Part shown: in pieces, positions 37,782 to 50,987 of the stretch
Position numbering within the stretch: the stretch's first letter is position 1
How the letters are laid out: every line of letters starts with the position of its first letter
Assembly: GCA_905182995.1 (NCBI GenBank)
Contig: CAJJDP010000004.1
Location: forward strand, 666,417 to 730,416
Length of the DNA stretch: 64,000 nucleotides
Source: Paramecium octaurelia
Taxonomy: Eukaryota; Ciliophora; Oligohymenophorea; Peniculida; Parameciidae
Reading direction: 5' to 3'
Notes under the pieces: generated by a model
Databases searched by the model: none
Seen by the model: the letters and a program-made list of their open reading frames with translations, nothing else
Told to the model about the DNA's origin: nothing
Translations under genes and position numbers: made by a program

Positions 37782-40186
37782 ATGGGAGTCCCCGCATTCT
37801 TTAGATGGCTATGTGCCAGAAATCCAAAGGCTCTTTTAGAAGTCTTGGAAAATTCCGATGAATCCTGCTTATCAAGCAACCCAGATATTGATAATCTGTA
37901 CCTTGATATGAATGGTATCATCCATCCCTGCTCTCATCCTGATTAAGGAGGCATTCCAATCCCAGTCACATATGATGACATGTTTGTGAATGTATTTCAC
38001 TACATAGATCGTTTAGTTGATATTGTTCGTCCAAAGGAATTGATATACATGGCCATTGACGGTGTAGCACCAAGAGCCAAATTGAATTAGCAGAGAAGTT
38101 TAAAAATTACAATAAATCTATAGGTCGTAGATTTAGAGCAGCATAAGAATCCATAAGAATTCAAAAGGAAAAGGAACGCTTACGAGATTACTGGAGAACT
38201 CAAGGCTTGAATTCGGATGCTTTGAATACTTATATTGAGAAAAACTTCGACAGCAACTAAATCACTCCAGGAACTGAATTCATGCAAAAGTTAAACATTG
38301 CCTTGCAGTATTACATTTACGATAGAATGAACAATGTAACAATAAATTTCACATTATATTAGAATCCTCTATTTAGGAACATTCTTATCATATTTAATGA
38401 TTCAAGCATTCCAGGAGAAGGAGAACACAAAATCCTTTAATTTGTGAGAGATCAAAGAAAACAAATGAATTATAAAACAGTTAGACATTGTTTGTATGGA
38501 GCAGATGCTGATTTAATAATGTTGGGTTTGAGTACACATGAGCCATATTTTTATGTGATAAGAGAAACAATAATGGCCAATGATGATAAACAATGCTCCA
38601 TTTGTTAATAAAAAGGTCATTTCTTTACTGATTGTAAAAAAAGAGAGAAGGTGATCGATGATTTGAATGGGGAAATTAAGCAATATAATTAGATTCAATA
38701 ACAACAAAAGATTAAATTAATTTAAGTTGATTTCTAAATATTGCAACTTAACATAGTTAGGGAATTTTTATATTTTGAGACTAGAGATTTACAAGCTTCA
38801 TTGAAAGGCTAATATGATTTAGAAAGAATCATTGATGATTTTGTATTTATGTGTTTTTTAGTCGGAAATGATTTTCTACCTCATATTCCTTGTTTGAAGA
38901 TAACTGAAGGAGGTATTGATTGTCTACTGATTATATATAAAACAATTCTGTCATAAATAGGAGATTACTTAACAAATTGTGGAGAATTGAATTTGTAATA
39001 GACGAATTAATTTCTATTTCATGTTGGATTAATTGAAGATGAACTCATCAAGGGTTAGGAGAAAAAGAAGGAAATAGTTAAGAATAGAAGAGAAAGAAAT
39101 GCAGAAATGAGAGAATAAAAGGTTTTGATGGCTCCTGAGTTCAGTATTGTAGATACATAGAAAGAGATTTTATCGAAGTTTAAATCTGCATTGAAGGAGA
39201 AATTGACAGAAATTAATCAATAAGAAATTGATTAAGCATAATCAGCAAAATCATCCTAAGAATTGAAAAAATGGAAAGCTGTTAGTTACAAGTAAAGATA
39301 TTACTAAGAGAAATTTGGAATAAAACCTGCTTAATTCAGTGAATTTCAACATAGAATAAAGATATCATATTTGGAAGCATTGGCATGGACATTAAAATAT
39401 TATTATTAAGGATGTGTAGATTGGGGATGGTTCTATCCTTATCATTATGCACCATTTGCTTAAGACCTGACCAATTTGGATTAATGCATGTTTGAATTTT
39501 CACTCAATACTCCTTTTAAACCATATTAATAATTATTAGCAGTGTTACCTCCTCAATCAGCCTAATTTCTACCCAGACCTTATTAATAATTGATGTTGGA
39601 GACTTCATCACCTATAGCTGATTTCTATCCAACTGATTTTGTGGTTGATTTGAAGGGCAAGAAATTTGCATGGCTTGGAGAAGTAGTATTGCCATTTGTT
39701 GATGCTGATAGACTAATAAAGGCAAGTAACATAGGTGTGAATTTATCTAAATTGGAATAAGAAAGAGATAGATTAGGACAAACATTGATCTTTAGTCTTA
39801 AGAAACATGAAATCTTTAATTTCTAATAGTGTCATATCCAAGTGTAAGTTGATTGGTTACCTCGTTTTCCAGTTGGAAGTGAAATCAAATCACCCATACC
39901 TACTATGGGAAACATCTTCAATAATTAAATTATTTGTGGGGCCTTATTGAAAACTATGATTGAAAGTGATGAATCATTTATCTAGAATCAGATTAGGAAG
40001 GGAACTATTATGCCACCAGAATTCTTGGATGAATATTATATGAATTAATGTGAGTAGAATAAGAGATCGTTTGGAGGTGAAGCTGTAAGAAGAATAGTGT
40101 ATTCGATTTTGGGAGTCAAATAATTCAGGAGATTAGATAGATCACAAGACGATTTTGATTAAATAAAAAAATAAACAAAGTTATGA
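37782..40186 (+). CDS. XRN2: 5'-3' exoribonuclease XRN2/RAT1
   Basis: Introns of 26 nt (about 38100-38125) and 27 nt (about 38337-38363) leave 784 codons, 783 aa. It starts [20 protein letters not shown], followed by [50 protein letters not shown] and [15 protein letters not shown]. These are the catalytic CR1 motifs. A zinc knuckle [14 protein letters not shown] marks the nuclear XRN2/RAT1 branch. CR2 has [17 protein letters not shown] and [15 protein letters not shown]. It degrades uncapped RNA in the nucleus and supports transcription termination and rRNA processing. Its TGA overlaps the ATG of the Misato-like gene. Confidence 0.95.
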
Positions 40187-41502
40187 TATTATCATTATTT
40201 CTAGGCAATCGAGCTGTCAATTTGGGAGTCACTTCCTAATATCTTGATGTATTTATTAGTGTGATTGAGTTAGTTATAAAATAAATTCTAGGAAGAAGAC
40301 CCTATTTTACATCAATTTGATCATAACAATAGACCTCATGCATTATACTTCGGCAATGATTTAGACCTATCTAAATCCTTAAATAGAATCAATATGAATT
40401 CATTAAAGCAAGAAACTTAGGAGGTCCCTATATTAAATCAATACGATGAAGATGAACCATAGATTATAAAATTAACTTAAAAATATTTACATCAAATGAA
40501 AATAGACTCAAAGCAGATATTCAACTATAAGAAGAATTTTGAAAATGAAAATGACCTATTCACTACCAATTTGGATTCTGCTTAAGTGGAATCATTTTAA
40601 GACAACATTTAAACTTAATTAGAAAAAGCAGACTAATGTGATGGTTTTGAATTAATCGTCGATTGTGAAACATGTTATGGGGAGATCGGATTGAAGATAG
40701 TTGATTCCTTGAACGATCTACAAGGAAATAGCAAAACTCCTAAATTAGTATTTTCTATTGTCGATTCCTACAATAATACAAAAAATAGAATTATTAACAG
40801 GTACACAAATTTATTAAATTAAGATCATTAACTTTGACACAATATAGGGAAAATTCCACCTTATTGATTCCTCTAGAAATGAAAGAAATGCAAATTCATT
40901 CGAATCAATTAGAACTTAATTAATAGTACTCGTTCATCATCAATAACATACTCTCAGCTTACAAATGCACTCAAGAATATGTGAACATGCATGAGTTCTG
41001 TAAAAGAATCACCCCTGTTCCTTAAAATAATATCTTCAATGTTTTGGCTTCAATTCCCTCACTTTAAGACAAGCCAGAGGATAACATATTGAATTACAAA
41101 CAAGCCAAGAGTTTTGATAGGTTTTACTTTTCATAAGAAATTATAAATTTGAATTCAGAGAGGGAGTCATTTGGAGAGTCATACTTTTTAAGAGGTATTT
41201 CACCATTTCCAAATGAAAGAAATCTAAAATCTTATGGAGTAGACATCAGAATTTTGGATTATATTTATTAAGTGCCTTTGATATATGATTATGTTGATGT
41301 GTTACCATTTCATAGCTGCATTTTTAGTAATGAGAGTTATAAGTTTACGATTCTAAAATTATACAAAGAATTAAATAGTATTAAGAAAATGGGATTTTTG
41401 TAATATGAAAAATAATCCTTTGAGGACGATTAGCAATTGAAATATGATTTGTTTTAATTGATCGAGAATTATGGTGGTATTGATGAAGAGGAATAATTGT
41501 GA
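40183..41502 (+). CDS. Misato/DML1-like protein
   Basis: ATG 40183 overlaps the XRN2 stop as ATGA. Introns of 25 nt (about 40242-40266) and 23 nt (ending AAG, about 40800-40822) give exactly 424 codons. The N-terminus, [20 protein letters not shown] then LDLQ, follows the Misato pattern (LQLG..AN.VG...N.Q). ADQCDGFELIVDCETCYGEI corresponds to the D.LQGF..L.D..DGFSG segment. DYVDVLPFHSCIFSN matches the later LPFH block. Misato proteins are tubulin-related and affect mitochondrial distribution and chaperonin function. The close fit of the N-terminus to the family supports this start despite the overlap. Confidence 0.72.
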
Positions 41503-41521
41503 TTGTTATTTATTTATTAAT

Positions 41522-42328
41522 ATGTTTGATCAAAATCAAATAAGGTCCTGAAATCCGAGTGTCTTTCTAAAGTTTATCACTTCTTCACTTGACAATGTGC
41601 TATCGTTTCTGTATTAGATTTCATCAAAATCTATATGTAAATTCAAAAGGTTTATTTACTTCTTCTTCTGTATTTTCTTCTTCTATTGTTGAGGAAATGT
41701 GTGCCCAATCTTGGATAACCTAGACAATCTAAGAAATCATCGTACTTGCCAACATCAATATGGGGACTGTGAAAATTGTGACATCAATGCCTAATCTAAC
41801 AAACCATGGGATGGGTCTCATTTAATAATATTTAATAAATTAATGTAAAATAATAATTGTTTGTTTTGCGAAAAATAAAGATTAGAAGGAGCCATTCATT
41901 ACCCAACTCTTTTATAAACAGTATCAATCCATTCTATCAAGGCACTTTACTTGAAGTACAATCCTCAAGATGAAATGACTATTGATGATCTCATCAAACA
42001 TTCCCATAAGAAATGGGTCATAGATTTCTATGAGAAATCACAAGAAATACAGGACCAAGAGTTTCTCAAGAAATACTATGATTGTCATGAGATCATCTCT
42101 AAATTAATTGATTTAACAGAATATTACAAATATAGATTGGACACGCCTAATCTGTTTATGCTTCCATTATTTAAATTGATCAAAAATTACAATAAATTAC
42201 GAAAGTATCATTTTCACTATTTAGAGAATACCATTACACGTAAATCAAATATAAATTAAAAATATTGTTACCCTAAAATCGCAATAATGTTGATATTCAA
42301 TTTACACAATTATTGCAATTAACAATGA
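41522..42328 (+). CDS. Unrecognised Cys/His-containing protein, N-terminus uncertain
   Basis: A good frame from about 41721 to TGA 42326-42328 has NHRTCQHQYGDCENCD and CLFCEKQRLEGAIHYP, then a helical C-terminal 100 residues (WVIDFYEKSQEIQDQEFLKK). Upstream, a hydrophobic FFFCIFFFY segment links to it if a 36-nt intron (GTTGAG...CCTAG) is removed. The connection to ATG 41522 needs another unproven intron because TGA 41549 is in frame. The Cys pairs may bind zinc. No family is recognised. Confidence 0.5.
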
Positions 42329-42807
42329 GTAAACAAGAAGAAGAATAACAATCTTTGATTTCTCTCCTCAATAAATTGTAACCTTAACAAACTAAAATGC
42401 CTAAATAAATAAAATCATATACTCAATAATCGAGTTTGTCGACATCTAAATTATTTCAAAAGCCCTTGATTAAATAGAGTGAATAATTAAGTAGGAAACT
42501 TAAATCCATTCTTAATGGGGATCTTCGTTAATAAATACCACAATAATTGCCACAACAATAACAAATGAAGAAGACGCAATCGAAATCTCATTCGTCCATT
42601 AAATTTCATACACTCCACAGTGTAAATAACAATTCAAAAAAACTGAGTATGCAAACAAGTTAATCAAATCTGTAATCAATCAAAACTTTGGGACAAAGCA
42701 AAATTGGATCCCAAGCAGATATAATTAGTAGCATATACTTACAGAAAAACAATCCTATTGTTAAAAATAGATAACAAAGAAAATTAATTTAATTATTTTA
42801 TAAATGA
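42325..42807 (+). CDS. Ser/Gln/Lys-rich protein, 160 aa
   Basis: An intron-free frame of 161 codons whose ATG overlaps the previous TGA as ATGA. It is very rich in Ser, Gln and Lys (SSLSTSKLFQKPLIKQSEQL), apparently disordered and basic, with no domain. TAA/TAG Gln codons are frequent. Function unknown. Confidence 0.55.
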
Positions 42808-43455
42808 TTATAATATTTACATTTATTTTACTCTCAGTTTAAGCCATTTACATCTCACACACTAAAAAATATCAGTCAATCAAATTGATTATACTCTCAT
42901 CTTACATGAATTAGAGTTATTATAAAGTGAAGTAACCAATTACTTATAATTGATTATCCAAAAAACTTGCCTTTTATAATGATTCTCCTTTTTTAGATTA
43001 ACCTATAATAGCTATTTATAATCTTATTAAAATAGTAAACAGATTTTTTCTCTTTCTAGTAGAGTCAAACCAATCTGAATATCAAAAACAGTATCATAGA
43101 TAGATGCATAAATTTATTTATTTATTGATAAAGCTCTGTTTCAACAAATAAACTTCTACTAAGATATATAGTTTGTATTATAATGGAATACAAATATCAA
43201 TTTATTAGCACCCTTAACTTAAATGATGATTAGAATAATCTAAATTAGATACTAAGAATTTAGTTTGTTTTAGAATTTAGAGTATGATGGTAGTTTAAAT
43301 GTAAAAAGGAAACAACAAAGCATAAGTAACCACAGAAATAAATTAATTAAATGTTAAATTATCAGCTTGAAAGAAATATTGATTATTCACCATTTCTCGT
43401 AATAGAAATTGTTTACAGACTTGTATCAGTTTAATTATATTATCTATGTTCGTGA
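42804..43455 (+). CDS. Possible secreted protein with signal peptide
   Basis: ATG 42804 again overlaps the previous TGA. It opens with MIIIFTFILLSVQA, a clear signal-peptide pattern. Later coding-like stretches are HELELLQSEVTNYLQ, FYNDSPFLDQPIIAIYNLIK and LERNIDYSPFLVIEIVYRL, ending at TGA 43453-43455. They lie in different frames and need several short introns, of which GTAAAC...TTTCTAG (about 43040-43064) is the best. The overall protein is therefore only sketched. No family is recognised. Confidence 0.4.
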
Positions 43456-43678
43456 TTTTATTATTATAAGAATATTAGAATTTATTAAGTTTTATTTTGA
43501 AAAGTTAAAAATAATAAAATAGTAATTGGAACATTACTAATCTTTGAGATTTCGTCAGAACTAAGTTACTACATGACAACTATGCCCTTGTAGAAGAGAA
43601 AATTAATTATTAATTTCCACAAAGATTTAATACTGAAATCATAATGTATATTGATATTTAATATATAAAATTAAAGTT

Positions 43679-45399
43679 ATGGGTTGTTTATAACCTAAAA
43701 AACTTAATAGGATAGTGGCTATGCAAACCACTAATAAAGATCTCGTATTCACTTCTACTGCGGATATTCATAAGCTTTATTCGTTTGGTAAAGTATTAGG
43801 GATTGGTGCTTTTGGTAAGGTATTGGTTGCCAAAATGAGAAACAACAATTCCAAGCAATATGCAATTAAAATGATCGATAAGAGGAAAGTAAGAGGAAGA
43901 GAAGCAATGCTGGCAAATGAGATCTACGTGCTTTAGAAGTTAGATCATCCTAATATAATTAAATTTTATGAGGTATATCAAAATGAACTCTACTTCTACA
44001 TCATAATGGATTACTGCGAAGGAGGAGAACTGGTGGAGCGGATACAAAAAAGTCAAAAAAATCTTAGTGAAGGTCAAGTGCAGAACATAATATTTAAAGT
44101 AATTATTGAATACTAAGTGAGATCTGCTCGGCGATTATGTATATTCATGAATAGGGCATTATACATAGGGATATTAAACCTGAAAATATTTTATTTTCAA
44201 CGAAAGATCCAAATGCTGAGCCAAAATTAATCGATTTTGGATTAGCTATAAAATTCGATTCAAGCAATCTTAAGTATTCAGAAATTAAATGACTTAGATA
44301 ATTGAAGGCAGCTGTAGGTACTCCTTTGTATTTGGCACCCGAGGTTATCGAGGGAAAATATAATGAAAAGTGCGATGTTTGGAGTCTAGGCATTTTACTC
44401 TTTCATCTATTATGCGGGTATCCACCATTTTATGGCAAGAATAGAGCCGATCTTTATGAAAATATCTAGTATCAAAATGTATAATCTCAACATCTAAAAG
44501 TAGTTGATTTTCGATAGGAGACATTGGAATAATGTTAGTGATGAGGCTAAAGATTTGATTAAAAAGATGTTGAATAAAAATCCGAATATTCGACCAAGTG
44601 CTAAGGATTGTCTACGTCATCTTTGGTTTCGTAGAAAATTTTAACATCCAGTTAAATTGTAAAGAGGCAGGACTACTATAATATCAATGAAATCCCCTTA
44701 ATTTGAGGATCAGAGATCAATATATTAAATGTTGAAAACATACAGAATTGGTGCTAAATTTAAGAAGGAGGTAATGAAAGTGTTAGTAAATCAAATGAAT
44801 GAAAAAGAATTGGGGAGATTAAAAAAAGTATTTTAGAAAATAGATGTTGATAATTCAGGAACTATCACTGTGTAAGAATTGAAAGAAGCATTAATGGAGG
44901 AAGTATAAACAAACATTAAATTTAGGGATCACATATAAGTCATGAAGAGATAGAATAATTGATCCAACTAGTTGGATTTGAAGTTTTGGAAGAGGACAAA
45001 GAGGATAATGATTGTGCGTCTACAACCAAATCAAGCAAACAACTTGTAATCAAATATAGTGATTTTCTGGCTGCATGCATTGATGAAAGAAGAGTTCTAA
45101 CCAGAGAAAAAGTACTCTTTATTTTTATATGCTAGTTGTGGTCTGTATTCAAATATTTTGATACTTAAGATGCCAATTTTATTATGAAAGAAGATATCAA
45201 AGAAGCATTAGCCAGACATGGACGATAATTATCAGATGAGAAAATAGAAGAAATGATTTATGAAATCGATCCTAATCATGATAACAAAATTAGCTTTGAA
45301 GAGTTCTGTTAAATGATGGGTGTGGCTGGAGTTGAACAAACTATGGATTTTAAGGATGAAATAAAAGAACAATTAAATTTTCACCAATCTCAAGAATGA
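43679..45399 (+). CDS. Calcium-dependent protein kinase (CDPK)
   Basis: It starts MGCLQPKKL, a myristoylation/palmitoylation signal. The kinase domain has [63 protein letters not shown] and [21 protein letters not shown] junction region follows, then EF-hands: [14 protein letters not shown] is complete, a middle pair is weaker, and [14 protein letters not shown] is complete. Introns of 22-24 nt are needed at several places, including ones ending GAG (about 44118) and AAG. CDPKs are activated directly by Ca2+; in ciliates they act in exocytosis and ciliary signalling. The lipid anchor suggests membrane location. Confidence 0.93.
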
Positions 45400-45682
45400 T
45401 TCTAATCGTTTATTTTCACATTTTTAAATCAATTACTATTTACAGGTTGTTTTACACAATTCTCAAACTGGGATACTTTTATATAAATCAAAATCAGTAT
45501 ACCCTAAATTATCTATCACTTAATAGATGATTTTGAGTATCGAAAATATATTCAAAAATATGACATTAAATTTTAGTTTATGATATCAGATATAACCAAA
45601 ATCTATATAATACTATAAAAGTCATTTTATTAAGAATAATGACTTTTAATATTTTTTCATCTTACCAAAATCAATATTTAAA

Positions 45683-47225
45683 ATGATATTTATTGTTCTC
45701 ACCCTTCTTTTGGGAGGGACCCAATCACAAGGATGTTAGCCCTATGGAATTAGATTATTTTTAGGGCATTACTTTAGTTATTTGAGAAATACTTAGGATG
45801 TCATTCGAATAGTTTTCAATACTGAAGTATAATACATATTTTGATAATTTCTAGAAAGAATGCAAAGGTTAGTTTGTTCTTGAGTTGATGGATAACAAAA
45901 CAGGAAATCAAGTAATGACATCCTAAATCACATATTATGATACTCAATTATTAAACATGACATAAATATATGAAAAGAATGAGACTACTCATTATAAATA
46001 TGAAACATTTATTCACACATTTAAGGTAGGCTTAAATAACATAGACATCAAAGTATCAACTTCTTATAATTACACTATTGTTTCCAAATAAAATTCAATA
46101 TTATCTGGTCCATATAAATTTGATATTCCTTTGGCATAAAACGAATAAAAATTACTAGTGTTTGGAGATATGGACTCTAATTGGGTTTAAAATTATTCTA
46201 AAGACACATTTAATTGGTTAGAAAATTAGGTAAACTCGGATAAGCGATACGATTCAATCATATTTACAGGAGATATGGCATATGATTTAGAAACAAATAA
46301 TTGTTAACAGGGAGACAATTGGTTAAGAAATCTTTCGGTATTTACCAATAGATATCCCTTTATGGCAGCTCCAGGAAATCACGATACAGGAAAGAATACT
46401 TTTTATGATTTCTTCAGAGCTAATTTTGGCGCTTTATTTTTAACTGAATATAACACCTAAAGTTATCTTAATGATTTCTTTAGTTTTGATGTAGGAATGG
46501 TGCATTTTATATAATATAATCCAATAAAAGTAGTTTATCAAAATGATATTGATAACGTCACTCCTCTTATAGTAGAACAAATGAGAAATGATTTAATTCA
46601 CGCAAATTATAATCGAGACAAAGTGCCTTGGATCATCGTGTACACTCATTATCCAATATATTGTTCGAATCCCCAAAGCGATCAATGCTTAAACAATTTT
46701 AAATATTTATCAGAATTTGAAGATTTGTTTGTAAAGTACAAGGTGGATATGTATTTGAGTGGACATGTACATACCTATTAAAGAAACAAACCATATTATA
46801 AGAATAATATTGCAATGTACAAATAACAAGGTAATATCATCTCAGAATATTAATATCCCGTATCGATAATTGAAGGAGTTGCAGGTACAGATTTTGGGAA
46901 ATAAAACGAAACTTTTCCAGAGGCAGCATTTATGGAGATTCAGAATCCGAATCATGGAGTAGGAATAATTACAGTTAAGAACTCAACACATTTATATTAT
47001 GAACATATAACTGTTGCAGATAACAAAGTTATAGATGCAATATGGTTAGATCGTTCTATTGATACTACTAAGATATCAAATCATGATGGTTTTGAGATTG
47101 CTATGTGGGTAATTTTCTCTGTTTTGCTGGTCATTACTGGCGTTTCTATCTATTATAAGTCAAATTAAGGAAAGAAAAGCAAAAAGAAACTATTGGATGA
47201 AACAATAACTATGGTGGTCAGTTGA
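45683..47225 (+). CDS. Purple acid phosphatase-like metallophosphatase, membrane-anchored
   Basis: A signal peptide (MIFIVLTLLLGGTQS), a 28-nt intron near 45826, and then a calcineurin-like phosphoesterase domain. All metal-binding motifs are present: VFGDMDSNW, FTGDMAYD, APGNHDTG, VYTHYP and LSGHVHTYQRN. These match the GD.., GD..Y, GNH, H and GH.H motifs of purple acid phosphatases. A C-terminal helix (WVIFSVLLVITGVSIYY) with a short basic tail would anchor it. The active site therefore faces the lumen or outside. It is followed after 11 bp by a paralogue with a ruined active site. Confidence 0.9.
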
Positions 47226-47236
47226 ATTTTTATGTA

Positions 47237-48609
47237 ATGATTATTTTATTAAATATTCTTATATAATTCTAAGAAATTGAAGGAAGAATCTGCAATCCTT
47301 ATGGTTTCCGATAGTCTTTGGGACATTATTATTCAATTTTAAATTACTAATCAGACGTCATTAGAATAACATTCAATTCCGAGGTAGGACATACTACTTA
47401 GAAAAATAGGGTCCTTGTAAATCTGCATTCATAGTTCTTTTGGATAATTATACATTTTACGAATATGAAACTAATGTTATCTAAACAACTGGGATGTCAT
47501 TTTGCAATACTTATCATTCCTTCTCTCACACCTTCTAAATTGGGACCAAATACTTACGATAAAATAATCAAAGCAATTATTATGTCCAAGAAGGCAAATC
47601 TATATATGGTCCATTTATGATATAGTATGCAGGGTTATGGAATCCAAGTAGATTCCTTGTGCTAGGTAACATGGATTCACAGTGGAAACTAAACAATTCT
47701 TAACATACATTCGACTTCCTAGAAAATTCTGCGAAAATTTATGAATAATTAGATGGAATTATTTACTTAGGAAGTATGGGTTTTAATTTAGAGGATGAGA
47801 ATTGTTTACAGGGTGATTATTTTCTAAAGAACATTTCGACATTTACCTCACATTACCCTTTTATGATAGCTCCAGGGAATTATGATGCAGGACAATCAAA
47901 AAAGTTTGTTTTTATAAAGTAATAGTTTAAAATGCCTATTATTTCAGATTACAAACTTGATTTACTTGAATTTTATAGTTTTGATGTTGGGTTTGCTCAT
48001 TTCATTTAGTTCAATCCCTTCTAATAAATAGTTCTAGATATTTAGGGACAGAAAATCCTGGATCTAATTGATGAAGACTTAAGAAGAAATCAAAAACCTT
48101 GGATTATAGTATTTACTCATTATCCCTTGCAATGTTTTGGAATTTCTTAATGTCAGTTATTCACTAACAAATTACAAGAGTTAATCACCCTATTCAACAA
48201 GTATTAAGTTGATCTAGTATTGTCCTCTTATGCCAATATTTATTAAAGGTATATGCAAAGCAATCTCAACTCATTTATTCAAGTGATTGAAGGAATAAGT
48301 GGGAATGATATGAATTGGGATAATGTCTACTTGAATTCATCGGAAATTGCATTTCAATCTCAAGAGATAGGTTTTGGAGAATTGAAAATTCAGAATGAAA
48401 CTCATCTCTTGTACTAGCACAAACTATCTAAGAATAATTAAAGCATTGATGAATTCTGGATTATTAAGTAGAATAGGGAAGAAATTTCTCATTTTTTCAG
48501 AGTTACATTAATTTTAATAATGATTACTTTTATTTCGCAATTATTTGTAATATATAGATGTGTGAGAAGAGAAAAGTTATAGAGGAAATTTTAGATGGTT
48601 AGTGAATGA
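47237..48609 (+). CDS. Catalytically dead purple acid phosphatase paralogue
   Basis: It has the same architecture as the preceding gene: signal peptide, NPYGFRQSLGHYYS start of the mature part, phosphoesterase-like domain and C-terminal helix (LILIMITFISQLFVIY). A 26-nt intron near 47384 restores the frame. The metal-site motifs are altered: GNMDSQ for GDMDSN, LGSMGFN for TGDMAYD, GNYDAG for GNHDTG, and SSYANIYQR for SGHVHTYQR. FTHYP is kept. The reading frame is intact to TGA 48607-48609, so this looks like a maintained pseudoenzyme, not a pseudogene. Confidence 0.85.
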
Positions 48610-48692
48610 GTAAATAATTATTTATAAATGATATTTGATTTTATAGTCTAACAGCTTAAAGGTTTTCATAATATGATATAAAATATGACAAA

Positions 48693-50722
48693 TCAAATTT
48701 CTCTTCCCTGTTAAATAACTTCAATAAGTGTCAATAGATTATTCTTTTTAACAGCATTTCTACACATATTGGTGATGGCTATTTTAGCATTTCCAACTCT
48801 CAATTAACTGGCATTGCTGATCATGGCATTAACTTCTTTTAAGTTGTTCATCAAGACATCATTGTTTTATTTCTTTTTATAGAGTTCACTCTAAATGGCT
48901 TTATTTTGAACCATCACATTTGCATACATTTTTTGCATAGTTTTAATATCACCAATCATTCTAGAATCCTCAGCTTTAACAATATAAGATTTAACAAGAT
49001 TCATGGCTTCAGCAACATCACCTGAAATTTATAATTTTGAAGATTTATGTTATTGGACAGCCTCAAGTACCTTTTTGAACTCCTGCATTTCAACAGGGAA
49101 CTACCCGACAGTCATTAAATCTTGGATTTGTATGAAGTCACAAAGATCTTGTATGATGTCACCACATGTAGCTATGGAGTCACAACGGATAGTTACCTTT
49201 CCTTCTTTAGAATCAAACTATTATATTGATAATCTAAATTTACGTGAATCTGTAATTTTTATTGATTAATAATATTAATAGTGTTGAATATGAACTCATT
49301 TGTAGATTCAAATTTTTTCTTGACTTCCTCATTGATATTGAAACACTAGTCTATCCATTTAACATATCTGGGAACTCTTTCATTAATTTTGGCTTCAACA
49401 AATGATGATATCTTAAGATCTTGTTCAACATATTAGAAATTAGCAAATTTAGAAAACGTGGGAGATGTTTCCAAAATCAAAAAGTAATTTCCATGAGGAT
49501 TTGATGAAACAAACACTTTACAGTTTAAAATAACCTTCTAATTATCAACCAATTATTTCAGAGGTGCGAATAATTTATTGGAAGGTTGAGGATTATTAAC
49601 AATGTATCCTTCCTTATAATATGTGTCATGAAATATGATAGCCTAAGTGATATAATATCCAGGTTCTGATAAGATGAATACTAAATTTAAACATTAATTA
49701 GTCTAATTTTTCTAAAATCCACATCTTAGATCTAACCCAACAGGCATTTTATCTAATTACATTTATTGGAGCAATTCTTATTTCTTTTAGGTTAATTCAG
49801 CGAGAATTCTACTTTAAGATAGATTAACATTGTCTGCATCCTTGTCCACGACGGTGTATCCTCTCACATTCCCTTATTTGGATATTGCAATGATTTGATT
49901 AACTCCAACGCCTCTTAGATCAGAATAGAGCAATCCACACAATTGTTCATCCAAATTTAACTTTTAAATCAATTAACCACTCATTAAAGACCTTAATTCT
50001 ATCTATCCATTTCTTCTGCCCACTATGAAATGATTTTCATCATTGCAAATTAGTTTGAATATCTTTTCTTAATCTTCAGTGTTGTGCCACAATTCCAATT
50101 GTTACCTATGTAATTTTATGGATCCATTTTCCATTCCAGTCAGAAGATAAGTTTAATCGAAATAGATGATTCCAGCAAAAGAAATAGGTAAAGATTGAGT
50201 ATTAAATTAGAATACGATGTCCACCCCTTTTAAGAGTCTAACACAATTATCTGTTGTGCCAATAGCAATATAATTCTCATTCTCAAAACCGAAAACACAT
50301 AAAGCAGCAACCTCATCACTTGCCACATTCCAATAAACCTCCTCGCCTTACACATTAAATCCTTATAAACTACAATTACCTCCTACGAATATCAATTCTT
50401 AAAGAGAATCGCCATTGTAATATTATCCAATTGCCAGAGTGTTTATCCCATCTTGCACTTCAATAAAACATTGATCAAAATTGTTCTCAACATCATGAAC
50501 TGTTAAGGTGTTCTCACTTGCCATCACAAGACATTGGTTGATCACACCCAATGACTTGAATTCCCTTTTCACATTTAAGAAATTTGATGTATTATTCTGA
50601 AATAGTAAAATGCTTCCTATGGAAGTATATCCAATCAACGAAGTCGAGTCTCCAATTAGCTTACCTGATGTAGCCATTATGATATCATATTTAAGCGAAA
50701 AGTTGTAGGATTGGACAATCAT
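48693..50722 (-). CDS. BBS2: BBS2, BBSome subunit
   Basis: The N-terminus MIVQSYNFSLKYDI is followed by a beta-propeller region with GGNCSLQGFNVQGEEVYWNV, closely matching the BBS2 signature GGNCALQGF..EG...FW. Further BBS2-like blocks are NCVRLLKG and MENGSIKL. The C-terminal helical region has PRYVKWIDQCFN, VKSYIVKAEDSRMIGDIKTM and a terminal CRNAVKKNNLLTLIEV, as in BBS2. Short introns are needed in the second half. BBS2 is part of the BBSome, which moves membrane proteins in and out of cilia. The gene converges on the dead phosphatase gene (83 bp apart) and diverges from the SIN1-like gene. Confidence 0.85.
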
Positions 50723-50987
50723 TACTCCTATAGTAATTTATATTTATTGATATTTAATTATATACCCATACTAAACATTCCCTTTTGTAGATCATACCAT
50801 TATTATTTTCTATTATATCACAGACATACAACAGAACTCAATCTCTAAATCCTATGTTTAAACCACATTTATTCATCAATTATTTATACTCCCTTGGATA
50901 TATTATTATTAATGGAAATCAGCAATCGCCAAGACATCGATAAATTGATAGCTTATAGCAAAAGTATTCAAGTTGGCCTCATCGAAG

